Below, one piece after another: positions 24,701 through 37,281 of a DNA stretch of 64,000 nt. The stretch covers positions 6,805,501 through 6,869,500 of the forward strand of contig JAVTVX010000031.1 of NCBI GenBank assembly GCA_033439265.1, read 5' to 3'. The DNA is from Dillenia suffruticosa. Its lineage: Eukaryota; Streptophyta; Magnoliopsida; Dilleniales; Dilleniaceae. Position numbers and translations under genes: made by a program. The notes beneath the pieces were generated by a model. The model saw only the letters and a program-made list of their open reading frames with translations, was not told where the DNA came from and did no database searches. The first letter of the stretch is position 1, and each line of letters begins with the position of its first letter.

Positions 24701-24997
24701 CTCACGATGGTTGGCTTGCAGGAGTTCTTCTATGATCAAGTACCAAATGAACTGAGGAGTGTGGGGCTTGCACTGTACCTTAGCATATTTGGGGTAGGCA
24801 GCTTCTTGAGCAGCTTTCTAATTTCTGCAATTGAGAAAGCAACTGGTGGAGATGGGCGGGACAGTTGGTTTGCCAATAATCTTAATCAGGCTCATCTTGA
24901 TTACTTTTATTGGCTTCTTGCTGGTCTCAGTGCAATAGAATTGGGTGCCTATCTTTATTTTGCCAAGTCGTACATCTATAGCTGGAAAAGTGGGTAG
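21728..24997 (+). CDS. NRT1/PTR family (NPF) proton-coupled transporter, probably NPF5-like
   Basis: Three exons, 21728-22081, 22566-23113 and 24184-24997, join in frame to a 571-residue protein, the usual family length. NPF proteins are twelve-helix major-facilitator symporters that move nitrate, peptides or other small solutes with protons across the plasma membrane or tonoplast. Visible features are the ExxER proton-coupling motif (E48-E51-R52), GRYRT with Thr108 at the NRT1.1 Thr101 position, and [16 protein letters not shown] (168-182) with Lys171 at the NRT1.1 Lys164 position. A charged central loop spans about 250-330, and LQEFF carries Glu481. All residues needed for proton coupling are present. 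Resemblance to NPF5.10-5.16, some of which export nitrate from the vacuole, is my judgement from overall wording; substrate cannot be read from sequence. The first intron has an unusual donor, GTCTCT, running into a TC repeat. The second exon-exon joint gives QFKFLNKA, as expected. Confidence 0.93.
22083..22103 (+). repeat. (TC)n microsatellite at the first intron donor of the NPF gene
   Basis: About ten TC units start at the T of the intron's GT, so the donor context is GTCTCT rather than GTAAGT. Reading through without splicing would end the protein after seven more codons at 22105. Confidence 0.9.
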
Positions 24998-25039
24998 TTA
25001 ATGTCTCCATTATGTCGATCCAAGATCCTCCAGTCATTT

Positions 25040-26106
25040 ATTCTTTGTATTAATTAAAAGCTGCAAATATAGTAATTTGATTTTGGGGAATAAGTTGCTC
25101 TAAAACCGATGAATAAGTGTATGAAAACGAATATTTTTTAGAATGTCAAAAAGAGTATCTCAGTCACTTGTAGTGATTTATCAGAATGACTAAAAAATTA
25201 TCCATTAATACTAATCTAATTAGAAAGTTTATTGTTTTATAGATAAGTAAACAATTTATATTCGTACTTTCTTTTTATATTTCTACCCATCCATGGAATT
25301 TCTCTGATATTCCCATAGTATATTTTTAGTAAATAGTAGTATCATGGATAGGGATCTGTGCTCATAATCTACCTAATTTATTGTAGAGATCGTAAGGCTT
25401 AATGATTGGATTATGTAAATTATAAATACCTTTTATCGGATAAAGGATCAGGTTACTTGATTCATTTTTGAAGTACTTGCTAAGGACAAAAACAAACTCT
25501 GTACCTATATATGACATACCAACATAAAATATGCATGACTATAATTCATATTTTGAATCGTTATTAAAAATGCTCACTTTTAATTCAAACTTGTCAATTG
25601 CATCATATTAATAATGCTAGTATTGTTAATATATTATCAATCATTTGAATTAAAAGTTATTATTATTAATATGTGTGACAAATTTTTAATGCTATCCGGT
25701 TTCTGTCCAAAATAGTGAAGTAGAAGGGTTTTTGCATGGCAACTTGTGACTGATTCACATTTTCCTGAGGAAAAGGAAATGAAAGGATCATCAAAATTGT
25801 AATATAATAAAATAAAAGAAAATGAAAATTCATATTTCAGAATTATTTCAAATAGTTATAGGAGGTGAATTAGACAATTTAAGGCTAAAACTTTGTATCT
25901 ATGCTAACTTAATTAAGAAATACCATGTATCATATCTCAAGCATCTCTATTTTTCTTTTGATATATATATTTTTTAACAAATTTTGATTCTTAATAAAAT
26001 TTTCAAAGGAATAAATGTTTTAAGTCTAAAATATTACAAATGTATATTTCTTTTTCGTTCTCATACACTTTTCCCTTTAAATAAGCCAATGTGCGCATGA
26101 ACTTCA
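25040..26106 (+). repeat. Repeat unit copy A, downstream of the NPF gene
   Basis: Starting with a segment like AATTTGATTTTGGGG and ending near CCCTTTAAATAAGCCAATG, this kilobase aligns in diverged form with 56560-57500. Shared landmarks in order include an AATTAGACAA...TTAAGGCTAAAA stretch, TTAATTAAGAAA, CATATCTCAA, TTCTTAATAAAATTT and CTTTAAATAAGCCAAT. It has no ORF of note. It shows that the DNA beside the NPF gene was copied to, or from, the region now at 56-58 kb. Confidence 0.8.
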
Positions 26107-27225
26107 AATTTCCTGAATTCTTTGATTGAAAAGAGAGGATTTCAGCCTTCAAAGTTTCAAGAGCTTGTCCCATAATTACTCACTTGGCTTGTGCAGATGA
26201 TATAATTATTTTTTCTAGAATTTCTAGCAAATCCTTGATATTAGTGATGGGTACTTTACGTGATCATGAAGCTTGGTCTTGTCAAAAAATTAATATCGGC
26301 AAAAGTTGATTCCTATGTCATCCTAATCTCTTGAGTGCTAAAAAGAGTTTGATTCTTAGGAAACTGGATTCCACGAAAAATTTTTCCTGATTAGATATCT
26401 TGGATGTCCTTTAATATTTGGGAAAAATAAAGATTGCTTTTTTCAAAGATGTTGTTTCTTTGGTTGCTAAAAGGGTGACATCTTGGAAGATAAGCTCTTA
26501 TCGCATGGAAGCGGATTGGTCTTGATTAACCACGTCCTCAGCTCAATGCCAGTTCATTTGATTTCAGCTGCTACCGTCCCCAAAATGTGTCCTCTCTAAA
26601 ATAGAGAATTTATGTGCCCCGTTTTGTGGGGGTCAGGGGAGGAAGAACAGAAATCTCATTCGATAAGTTGGTTGGACCTATGTCAGCCTCATAACCATGG
26701 TGGCGCGGGAATTCGAGCATTGGGTACAGCAACGTTCTTTATGGTCAAAATTTATGAGGACCAAATAGGTCTTGAACTATCAACCGGTTAGACACTCACG
26801 CAAAAGCCTCTAATACTTGGAAATGCCTTACAGTGGGAAGAGATATTGCGGAGAATCATATCCGGTGACTGCTTTATGATGGGTCTTCTCACTTTTGGTT
26901 TGATAATTGGCTGGGATCTGATGCTCTTTTACAAAGGATAGATTATATTGGAGATCATTTGGTCTGTGATTTTGTTTCTGATGGTAGATGGAATCAGACC
27001 ATGTTGAATCAGTGGCTGCCTGAAGACATTGTGCATGAAATTTTGAATATCCAGCCTCTCTCGTTTATGGGTCAGGACAAAATGGTATGGTCTTTAAACT
27101 CAGGAGGGGATTTTTCTATTAATTTGGCAGTCAGAACACGGATTAATTCTTTTAATACTTTCTGGTTTCTGATACGTGGAATCGGGATGTTCCATGACGC
27201 ATCAACCCAAGTTTGGTGACGATTT
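26107..27225 (+). pseudogene. LINE (L1-type) reverse transcriptase fragment
   Basis: Plus-strand frames carry the catalytic ADD box as HLACADDIIIFS near 26180-26222. YLGCPLIFGKNKD follows near 26396-26440. Then come segments of the connection region, HFWFDNWLG near 26890, and an open stretch at 26959-27219 ending in the SGGDFSINLA-type segment that precedes a zinc-binding domain. The order is that of the C-terminal half of a plant L1 second ORF. The 5' half is missing, as is common for LINEs. Stops are numerous, and the 3' end with its poly-A is absent, probably replaced by Copia element 2. Confidence 0.8.
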
Positions 27226-27467
27226 TGACGAAGAAGATTTTTCTCTCATGGCTGTTCTCACGCAGGAAAGATGAAGACACTTTTTCTCATGTTCATGGAG
27301 AAAAGAAAAAAAGCACACTCACGTGAGCACTCCATGGCTTAATTTTGGGGAGTTACCATTACATGGTTAATTATGTTGTTAATGGGAGTAGTAAATGGGA
27401 TAATGGGAGTTACCCCATTATCCCAAGGATGACCAAAATGCCCCTTATCGGACATACATAACCAACA
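27220..27467 (-). repeat. Probable 3' LTR of Copia element 2 (left edge approximate)
   Basis: The right edge is set by the TGTTGG start on the minus strand next to the purine run GTGAGAGA. The left edge is a guess, because the partner LTR needed for alignment is lost. Confidence 0.45.
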
Positions 27468-30400
27468 TCTCTCACTTGCACATGAGAACATTTTACATCC
27501 ATCATAAGATCGCAACTTATGCGATCTATCATAACACCCTACTGGACTTTCATACAGGATTGGATGTCGTGCAACCGGCGAGTACGCCTGCAAACAAAAA
27601 CTTCTTGATACACCTGTTAAGATGATCGAGATGTTATCGTTAGTTTAAAATATTTCGCTGTACCCCAGACCCAATGCAATTACATTTATCGAGTCACTTT
27701 TCTCACCGAAAGTGATTCCCAATTAATTTGCCCAACTATGTATTCACTATTATATTTGAATTCCAATATGGATTAACATAACAAGTCAACCTGTGAATAC
27801 AAGACAATAATATAATATCTATTGGTTTTTCTTTTCCCAAACTCGAATTTATCAATCTCAATTCAGTTGTTTTCTTAGATTTGCCCCTTAGAGCTCAATT
27901 TATCTTTCAGGTTATAGGTAAACAGACTAAAATATCAATACTGAACCAAAATTTTTAGAAATAGCCGAAAGTAATAAGGGCACATGAGATCCCACCCAAT
28001 AGATATTTGATCTCACACAGTGGGAACGTGGATCAAGATCAAACTATCGTCTCAAATAATAGCTCCCACTGTCTCACAGTCGTCTCATCACATGTGGTAT
28101 GAAACACCAGCCACAGTGTTATTCCTTCATCTCTCAAAGGGCATATGTCAGATTTCTTTAACACTGTATAGGTATGAGACTCGGTCTACACATAGACTCT
28201 ACCCAGAGATCTCAAAGAGAGCATCTCAGAGAAATATCACTAATCGCATGTGATATCTGAGATCTCAAATCTGACTACTTATTGACAATATGGATGTAGG
28301 TATTTCTATGTCGGTCATATCGCACATGACCTCATCATGAACACATATCATGGTGACTTATATTCTAGTAGGACTACTCTCAAAATCTCTTACAACTAAA
28401 AACAGTCTCATCTCTCTCACTCAGAGCTGGAGGTGGTCACTCGTGTGAGAGAGTTGACAACGCCTGCCTCACACATCTTTTATCACAATATATCACAATA
28501 TATGACAATAAATAAGTACATGATATAAACTTGTGACCAATAATACATGCATGTCATATATTTCAATAAGCATTTAAAATAGCACATAATGAGAAATGTT
28601 CAAGTACACTGAACCCAATGATTCCTTTTCTCACAAAGAAATCTCTTACTATGGGTTTTTTGAAGGGATTTAGCCTCCATGCTTTATGTCAAGATGTACT
28701 TAAATGTTACAATATCCTTCTCGATAGTGTCTCTTACAGAACGATATCTGGTGTCAATGTGTTTGGTTTTACTGTAACATTTAGGGTCTCGATTGTTGGC
28801 AATGGCAATTTGATTATCACCACAATCATTGCTGACCTCCCACTATCCGCCGCAGCCCTAAGTCATTCAGAAATGTCTGAAACTAACCACTCTCATGAAC
28901 TGCAATTGAGTATACCACAAACTCAGTTTCTATCATAAATAGAGATATACTAGTTCTCTTCTTACTGCTCTAAGAAGATAAAACCTGATGTTAGTTTGCG
29001 TTCATTTAGATCGCTATTCCCAGTCAACATTTGAATACCCAACGAAAGCACAAATCACTTTCTCCATAATACATGGAGATGTCTGTAGTTTTTATGAGAT
29101 ATTTCAGAATTCTTTTCACTACTCTATAGTGATCCCTTTTAAGATTCGATTGATACCTATTTACCAAATCGACCGCAAAAGTAAACATCTGGTTATGCAT
29201 GCCTTATCGCATATATTAAACTATATATTGCATGTATATGCCTCATCGCATACACTGGAAATGTACGTTGTACTGGCATAAAGGGTTCTACTAAGCTCCC
29301 TTATTTCTTTCTGAATTTTAGGATATTTGTCAAGAGTCAGGTTTTTACCTTTAGCGATCACTCTTGATCCAAATTTCAATAATAAACTAAAACTTTTCCC
29401 ATGAACAATAACCATGTTACAATGGTCATTTGATACTCTCTGTTATTCCCGGTCAACAGAATGTCACCTACATATGAGAATATGATAATGAAAGAGTCAT
29501 CGGGATGTATCAAACAAATACAATGATCCTACTCGATCATTACAAAACTATAAGATTTCACCTCCTCATGAAATCTTAGGTGCCAATGTCTAGATGATGA
29601 CTTAAAGTCATATGTTGATTTTCAAAATCAACAGATTTTATCCACTTGATCTACTAGAACGAATCCAGAGAGATGTTCCATGTAGATTGCCTCATCTAGA
29701 CTTCCACTACGGAAAATTATCTTTACGTCTATCTAGTGTGACTCCAGATCTATATTCATGACAATCGTTAAAAGATAAACGGATCGAGATAAATTGGACT
29801 ATGACTCCTCAATAGTCTACCCCTCAGTCTAAGTGTAACTCTTGGTTACTAGACGGGTTATTTACCTCTTCATTGATCCGTCGACTTTTCTTTTTACCTT
29901 AAGAACCTACTTGTTCCCAATAGTTCTTCTGCCCTCAAGCAAATCAACTATATCTCAAACCCCGTTGATTCTCATCAGCTCCTTCTCTTAATCTATGGCC
30001 TTCAATAAAATGGTCCTTCACAGAACCTTCAAAAGTCTCTTGGACCGTTTTTGATTTCTCATCATCTTCAAGAGTCGCAATGAGGGACTCACCCTCAATT
30101 GGGAAGCGACGTTTAGATACGTATCCTCGATGCTCTTATGAGGAGAGAAAAATCTTTACCTCTTGATGGATCGCTCCCACTGAAATCAAGATCCGTAGTG
30201 GATTCTTGTATCCTGCCGCTGGGTTCCCCAAGCACTAGACTCATCCATCTTATAGAAAGTAAAGTCCAGATTGATTTCACCTATTTTAGGGAAATCAATC
30301 TTAAGTAATGTGGTATTACAAGACTCAATTTCGATTACAGTGCCGTCTGTATGTTCGTTTAAGAACACATATATTCTCGTGGGCCTAACTTGCCGTGTGA

Positions 30401-31156
30401 ATGCAAGAAATATTGGCACAACCCCATAAACTCAAGTGGCTAAGGTCAGGCTACCTCTCTATCCAAAACTCAAATGGGGAACTGACTTTGGACTTTAATT
30501 AGACATAGTTTAGGATGTAGGCTGCAGCCAATAAGATATCTCCCCAATGGGAGACGGACATATTGATCTACATCATCATAGACCTCACCATTCCAACAAA
30601 GTCATATTCATTATCTCGGCTACTCCGTTCTATCGAAAAGTAGCAGAAAGAGTCAGTAATCTCGTAATACTCTTCTCATAGCAGAGCTTCCTGTATAGCT
30701 TAGATGAATACTCATGTCGCCAATCGGTTCTAAAAGTCTCCACTTTCGAATCTAATCGATTATCAATCTCGCTAATAAACCTCCTGAAGCATTCCCATGC
30801 CTCATACTTGTGCGAGTTCAGATAGAAAAACCGAAACGCAATAAATGTCATAACGTACACAGCTCTATTTCAGACTTTTATGCTCATAAGGCCATAAAAT
30901 CACAGTGGATCAACTGTAATGGAGTCCCAACTCTGATTGCATTGCAAATGGTTTTTTTTGTCATTTTGCCGACTAGGCAAAACTCACATACGAGCGACTC
31001 GAATCTAGTCAGCGGGTTCAACAAACCTCTCGTTATTAACTGATTCATCATCTCTTGACTTATGTGTCCAAGTTTACTATGTCATTCATTTACATCATCA
31101 TCTATGCAATCAGATATAAAGACAATAATATCGTTGATGTCATTCATTTACATCAT
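27220..31156 (-). mobile_element. Copia LTR retrotransposon 2, decayed and missing its 5' end
   Basis: Read leftward it contains GAG-pre-integrase with a SKLGHISQEMMNQL-like stretch (about 31020-31110). An integrase core follows at 30630-30860 (FRRFISEIDNRLDSK, an altered TDWRHEYS), then a broken reverse transcriptase (about 29400-30130) and RNase H remains (28600-29000). The right edge of the 3' LTR is near 27467. There the minus strand starts TGTTGGTTATG after a purine-rich tract, in the same arrangement as Copia element 1. The left LTR edge is unclear. The 5' LTR and gag are missing, cut off at the CACTA-derived element on the right. Every domain has stops or shifts. Confidence 0.8.
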
Positions 31157-32560
31157 TATCTCGGAATTCGTCACTAAATTTGAAAAATAATAAAATAAAA
31201 TAAAATATTAATATATACTTATTAAATAATAAATTCATTTAGCGACGAATTTCGAAATTCGTCGCTAAATTTGAAAAATAATTTAATAAAATAAAATATT
31301 AATATATATTTATTAAATAATAAATTAATTTAGCAGCAAATTTTAGAATTTGTTGCAAAATTTAGCGACGAATTATGGAATTAGTCGTTAATTTTGCGAC
31401 GAATTTCGGAATTCGTCATCAAATTTGAAAAATAATTTAATAAAATAAAATATTAATATATATTTATTAAATAATAAATTAATTTAGCGACAAATTTCGG
31501 AATTTGTCACAAAATTTAGCGACGAATTTTAATTTGTCGCAAAGACGAATTTCGGAACTCGTCGCTAATTTCATCGCTAATTTTGCGACGAATTCATAAT
31601 TCGTCGCAAAATTAGCGACGAATTCATAATTCATTGCTAATTTGCGACGAATTCGGCAACAAATTCTGAATTCGTCGCTAATTTTGCGACAAATTTTGGA
31701 ATTCGTCGCTAATTTTGTGACAAATTTCAGAATTAATCGCTAAATTTGAAATATAATTAAATAAAATAAAATATTAATATATATTTATTAAATAATAAAT
31801 TAAATTAGCGACGAATTTCGGATTTCGTTGCTAATTTTGTGACAAATTCAGAGACCAATTCATAATTCGTCGCTAATTTGTGACGAATTCGGTGACAAAT
31901 TCCTAATTCGTCGCTAATTTTGCGACTTTGTCGCTAAATTTGAAATATAATTAAATAAAATAAAATATTAATATATATTTTTTATTTTTTATTTAAAAAA
32001 AATTATCATATTTATTATTTTTAATTAATATGTTATATTTTTTTATCTTTTTTTCATTGCTAATTTAGCGACAAATTTAGCGACGAATTTATATTCGTCG
32101 CTAATTTAGTTACAAATTTTTTTTGTCCCTAAATTAGCGACATAAAATTTTTCGTCGCTAAATTTGCGATAAATTTGGCGACGAAAAATTATCCGTCGCT
32201 AAATTTAGAGACGACTTTTAGATTTTGTCACTAAATTTAGCGACGAATAATTTTTTATCGCTAAATTCATCGCATATCTAGCTACCAAAATTTATTCGTC
32301 ATTAAATTTAGCGACGAATTTTAGATTTTCGTTGCTAAATATAGCGACAAATAATTTTTCGTTCCTAAATTTGCTACGGATTTAGCGACAAAAAATTATT
32401 CGTCGTTAAATTTAGCGATGAATTTCTAATTTTTTGTCGCTAAATTTCTGTGACGAGTTATTAGTGACGAAAAAATTTTCGTCGCTAATATTTTTAGCGA
32501 CGAATTTTTATTAAATTTTTGTCGCTAAATTTGTGGATAAAATCTTGTTTTTTTGTAGTA
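31157..32560. mobile_element. CACTA-derived deletion element with GCGACGAA repeats
   Basis: The right end, read inward, is ACTACAAAAAAACAAGATT. It matches the left end of the intact CACTA at 37267 apart from the outermost base, which has changed. The body consists almost wholly of TTAGCGACGAATTT/AAATTCGTCGCTAA words in both orientations. These are interleaved with a repeated AT spacer containing AATATTAATATATATTTATT, which appears about five times between 31200 and 31980. No coding capacity remains. The left terminus is missing, and the junction with Copia 2 is marked by a 19-base duplication. Confidence 0.75.
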
Positions 32561-32564
32561 TTCA

Positions 32565-32773
32565 TAACCCAAATTGACCCTAGCTTTTACTCACTTGTGA
32601 TTTATCATACAGAAATCCTATAAAATCTGACCACATAATAGGAATTAGGTCTAAAACATTGTACATTTTTTTTCTTTCCTTCATGCACTTCTCCCTTTAA
32701 ATAATTCCATATATGCATGAACTTCACACAAAAGAGAATCTCTCTTTTTGTCTCTCATCTTTTATCATTAGCT
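32565..32773 (+). repeat. Repeat unit copy B, left part
   Basis: Aligns with 57355-57545, with a shared order of landmarks: AAATTGA(C/T)C, TAAAATTTGACCA-like text, TAAAACATTGTA, CTTTAAATAA, ATATATGCAT and CACACAAAAGAGAATCTCTC. TTTAAATA looks like a TATA element, so this may be an old promoter. The unit was split here by Copia element 3; its right part starts at 55569. Confidence 0.75.
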
Positions 32774-33192
32774 TGTGAGAAATGGCCAGGACATGGATGC
32801 AGGAAAGAAAAGATTCTTGAACATGGGTTTGTAGCCCATTCAACCTTTTACCCATGTTTACATGCATCAATGACCTCTCTAAGAGTGGTCCATCAATGAT
32901 TTTCTGTTAATGTTCAAGGGTTTTAAAGGTTGTTTGATGGTAACGGCACTTATAAATATATATCCAGTATAGAGGATCCCTAACTCCAAATTATGTAACT
33001 CCACACCATCAAGTGAGTAAATTTGAGGGTTTAAAAGATTTATGTAATCGTGAGACTTATTTTGGTACAATTATAGTTACCAGAGGTGAAGAAAAATGCA
33101 TGGCCAGGGGTAAGCCTTTATGGCTTCTGCTGTTTTTGGCTCCTTTTATTATTATTATTTAAAAGCATGCTTTAGTGTTATGCATTCTAATA
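32774..33192 (+). repeat. 5' LTR of Copia element 3
   Basis: Pairs with 55223-55563. It is longer than its partner by about 80 bases near 32860-32940. The sequence TGGTATCACAATCA begins at 33195 and is an altered initiator-tRNA primer site. Confidence 0.85.
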
Positions 33193-34767
33193 TGTGGTAT
33201 CACAATCAATTTTCTCATTATCTACGTATTTTTTTTATGAATAGTAAATTTTTTTTAAAAAAAATTCTTTGTTTTCCTCGAGATGATCTCATTTACTCTT
33301 AGATGATCTTGTTTTTCCAAAAATATCTTCTGCATCCCTGCAGCCTCCTTTTTCATGGCTAGAGGTGGTGCTTCCAAAGTCACATGAAGGAATCAAAGCC
33401 GTTTGTCTTGGAACCTACCATCCCTAGAAGAGATGCCACTTTCTTTGTCTGATGAAGTCAAGAGCTTGCCTTCTTTGGTATGCCTACGCTTTCCTTTCCC
33501 ACAAAGCATCCCTTAAATCATGGCTTTTGGTTAAGGAGAACTTGCCTTCATTGCTTGTAGTCGCAATACTCCTTTCCTGGACTTGTCTTGCTGAACCTTG
33601 GACCACATTTCCCTTTCTTTTAGCACATAGCCACCTTCCCCAACTGCCGAGCCACCCATGCCATGTTTGGAACACCTTCCAAAAATGCCACCTTCCCTAA
33701 GTGCACCTTTGGCATATGCCCCGTGCATGTGCTCCCTTTGAAACACTGCATTTTGGCTCTTCCAAAACATAGCAATGTTGCTCCTCTGTAACATGGTGTT
33801 TTTGCCTCTTCCATAATGCTGCGTTTTGGAAATTCAAAATAAATTTCTTGATTTATGCATAAAGCACTTATATAAATTTTGTATTTTCTCAAACACATAA
33901 AATATTTTTCATACATAATTATGATATGATTTTTTTATAAGGTATGTACAATGGACATAAAAAAAAATCACACAAATCATGAAAAATATTTATATTATGC
34001 AAGAATTAATTTTGGTATGATATTTGTACATAAGGGCACGTACAAAATAATATTTGTATATAAGGGCACATATAAAATTTTATATACATGTCAAAATGTA
34101 TATGGAAAAATTATAGCATTTTGTATAAATTTTAAAATGTTTTAGTACTCAATATAATTTCTCGTTAATTATAGTATAATCACAAAAGTCATTATTTTGA
34201 TAGAAATTGTATATTAGGTGGATTTTGATCACATTTAGAAGGATATTTACTGTGATTGTTTTTTTTACGTAAGGAATATCATATCACATGAATTTTTGTT
34301 ATATAAAAATAATAAATTGAGATAAGATATCAATATAACAATTTACATATTGTTCGTCGACCTGATTTTAAAGTTTCTATTTTCTACTCAATACTACAAG
34401 TATAGTGGATCGTGTGCATTGCTAGGAAGGTTCTATCAACAAAACATATGTGTCTAACATAGGTGGTTGTCAAGCGGAACCATTTGTGATTGCACCACCT
34501 ACTTGAAAACTTACTTGGTGCATAAGTGATGCAATCTTACAAGACTAGGTAGAAGAGATATTTTGATTAGGGCTAGATTGACTATATGCTGGTTTCCTTA
34601 TTAGTCTTGTTAATCATATCACAATATTAGAATAAATTTAGTTGAATTAAAATCTAGTTCATAGACAATTTCTATTTCAATAGATATATTCATTATATGT
34701 TTGCATTGGTAAACATAAATAAATATCTCATATATGGTTTGTAATCATTTTTCCTTTGTTTTGTAGT
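33193..34767 (+). other. Leader region of Copia element 3
   Basis: About 1.6 kb before gag. Near 33340-33830 the strand is C- and T-rich and gives overlapping ORFs of 60-98 codons on both strands. None has recognisable features, and I treat them as chance. The remainder is AT-rich. Confidence 0.5.
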
Positions 34768-35520
34768 ATTACAAACCATTGAAATTAAATCTGATTTTTC
34801 CAATCTGAATGGAGAGAACAATAAGGAGTGGAAAGAGAAGGTGCTTCTCTATTTATGTTGTCTTGACATTGACTATGCTATAAGGAAAGACACGCCAAAA
34901 ACCAGCTCTATGACTGATAAGGCTTATTATGAACAATTGGAATAATCTAATTGTCTAAGTACTATATTTATGAAAAGCAAGATTTCAGCTGATATCCATG
35001 ACATAGTCAACCATTATACCAATGTCTATGCTCTACTTAAGACAACTTGAAAAGCAATAGCAAGCATTGAAGAAGTCCTTGGCCAGTACACTCATAATGT
35101 AGTTCTCATCCTTGAGGCTAACTACTATACAAGGTGTGCGTAAACACATCATGCGGATGCAGGATATTGTGAATCAACAAAAGAATTTGGAGGTTGAGAT
35201 GTCTAAATCTTTCCTTGTACACTTCATACTGAATACCAACTTGCAATCATACGGTCCCATCTCCTACAATACTCATAACAAATGATCCATTAATGAATTG
35301 AAGACCATGTGTGTACAGGAGGGGAGGCTACTTATGGAATTGAAGGAGGGACATGCTAGTGCACATTTGGTGGATCAAGGAAAGAAGAAAGGCATGTCAA
35401 AGTTGAAAAGGAAGAGCAGAGAACCTATCCTTGACATCAAGAAAGAATCCAAGTGTTTTTTTTTTTGTAAAAAAAAAGACACATAAAGAAAGATTGTGTC
35501 AAGTATTAGTAATAGTTTGA
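34768..35520 (+). pseudogene. Copia 3 gag remnant with a frame-shifted zinc knuckle
   Basis: The segment starting near 34773 reads as a capsid N-terminus (LNGENNKEWKEKVLLYL, then LDIDYAIRKDTP), followed by stops. At 35445-35510 a lysine-rich stretch leads to CFFC and a homopolymer of T and then A. The histidine and last cysteine of the nucleocapsid knuckle are found only in the neighbouring frame after the A run. Slippage in that run is therefore a likely cause of the break. Confidence 0.75.
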
Positions 35521-36049
35521 ATTTTGAGTTATAAAAATCTCACTTGTCTATTATAAGTCTCGTATGATTGAGATTTCTTATAACATTGTGAATTAATTTT
35601 GGTTATACGATTCATAACATGAATGTGTTGCAGGACTTGCAAAACTTAAGAAACTAGTGGATTATAAGTAACTCATCTATTCAAACAATAAGATGAGCTC
35701 ATGAGTGAAGGCTATTGGAGATTATGAGCACAAATTAAGTAGTGGGCTTATCTTGAGATGGGAAAGAGTCTTTTATGCACTTAAGTTTTTTCTCTTTTTT
35801 TTTTTCAAAATATGCACAATACGGTTACTCTTTCCAATTAAGCAATAAAATAACTTTGATTTTTAATTCAAATGTCATTGGTAGTGGTTCATTATTGAAT
35901 GGACTATATAGTATTCATTTGCAAAAAAAATGTCTGTTTAAATACAACACATGTAAAAACAAAAAGATGTGTTATTGAGTAAAATTCCTCTATATTATGG
36001 TATCGGAGATTGTGACATATCTCCATAAAAAGAATAGAAAGGTTAGTAA

Positions 36050-36930
36050 AGGATGGGGTAATCATGCCCTAAACTTTAATGATTTTGAGATTTGTATGGA
36101 TTGTATTATAGGTAAGTAGACCAATAAGTCACATAACATTGCTAAGAGAATCTCAAACTTACTTGAGATCCATATAGATATTTGTATTTCAGGTACGGAC
36201 TTGTATGGTCAAAATTATTTCATCTCATTTATAGATGATTACTCACGATACATATATCTCAACTTACTTCATAGTAAAGACAAAGTATTAAGTGTCTTCA
36301 AAAGTTTTCAAAGTTGAGAGATAGAGAAACAATTTGGAAAACAAATAAAGATCATGAGATAAGACAAAGATAGATAATACTATGGGAGATGGATAGAGGA
36401 TGGACACACACTCGGTCCATTTGCTAAGTTCTTTCAAAAGAATGAGATAGTTGCCCAATACATCATACCTAGTTTACTCGACTAGAATGGTGTAACAAAA
36501 AGAAAGAATATGACTTTGCTTGATATGGTAAGTAGCATGATATCTAGCTCCAAGTCATCAAAATTTTTGTAGACTTTAGCTCTCAAGATGATAGTGTACA
36601 TATTAAACAGAGTTCTAACCAACGTTGTTAATAAAACCCTATTTGAGATATTTAAGGGTTGAACACATCTGGAGATGCCCGTCAAAAATAAGAGCTTATA
36701 ATCCATATAAAAGAAAATTGGATTGATGTACCATAAGTGGTTAATTTATGGGTTATGCCGATATGTCTAAGAGATATCGACTTTATTGTCCATTCTTCTA
36801 CACTAGGTTTGTGGAATCTAGGAATGCTAAATTTATAGAAAATTGTAACACTGATTTTCGATAACTGTGTATCATGTACCACTTTTCATGGATCTATATA
36901 TATTAACCTCCTTTTGGGACATCTAAAATG
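36050..36930 (+). pseudogene. Copia 3 integrase remnant
   Basis: Plus-strand frames contain a CMDCIIGK-type zinc-binding tail near 36095, then ISFIDDYSRYIYLNLLHSKD near 36210-36285, and KRKNMTLLDMVSSMISSS near 36500-36550. This is the order of a Copia integrase core and its C-terminal part. Many stops interrupt the frames. The gene is cut at 36930 by the solo LTR. Confidence 0.8.
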
Positions 36931-37281
36931 CAATTTTAATTATCTATTTATTTATTTTGAGTTTTCGGCTCAAAATCGTTAAAACCGAAAATTTTATCGA
37001 TAAATCGAAAATTTTCTCAGCACACGCCGATAAGGCCTAAAAAAGTCAAAAATGGCTAAGAAAATGCCTAAACACTTAAATAAAGATATTTAAATGAAAT
37101 TTCACATTTTTAAGGAATTTCGAATAAAATTTCATAGGGACCAAAAATGTAAATTGTTAAAAGTTAAGGGTCTAAATGCAATTAAGGAAAATTGAGGGAC
37201 TAAATTACAAACCACTCAAGGGTGGACAATTGGAGCCAAATGATTGGTCAAGAGGGCAGCAAGGATCACTACAAAAAAACA

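Noticed and set aside
33452..33916. Overlapping ORFs of 60-98 codons in the Copia 3 leader
   Set aside because: They occur on both strands in a pyrimidine-rich stretch and share no features with known proteins. The region lies between primer site and gag.
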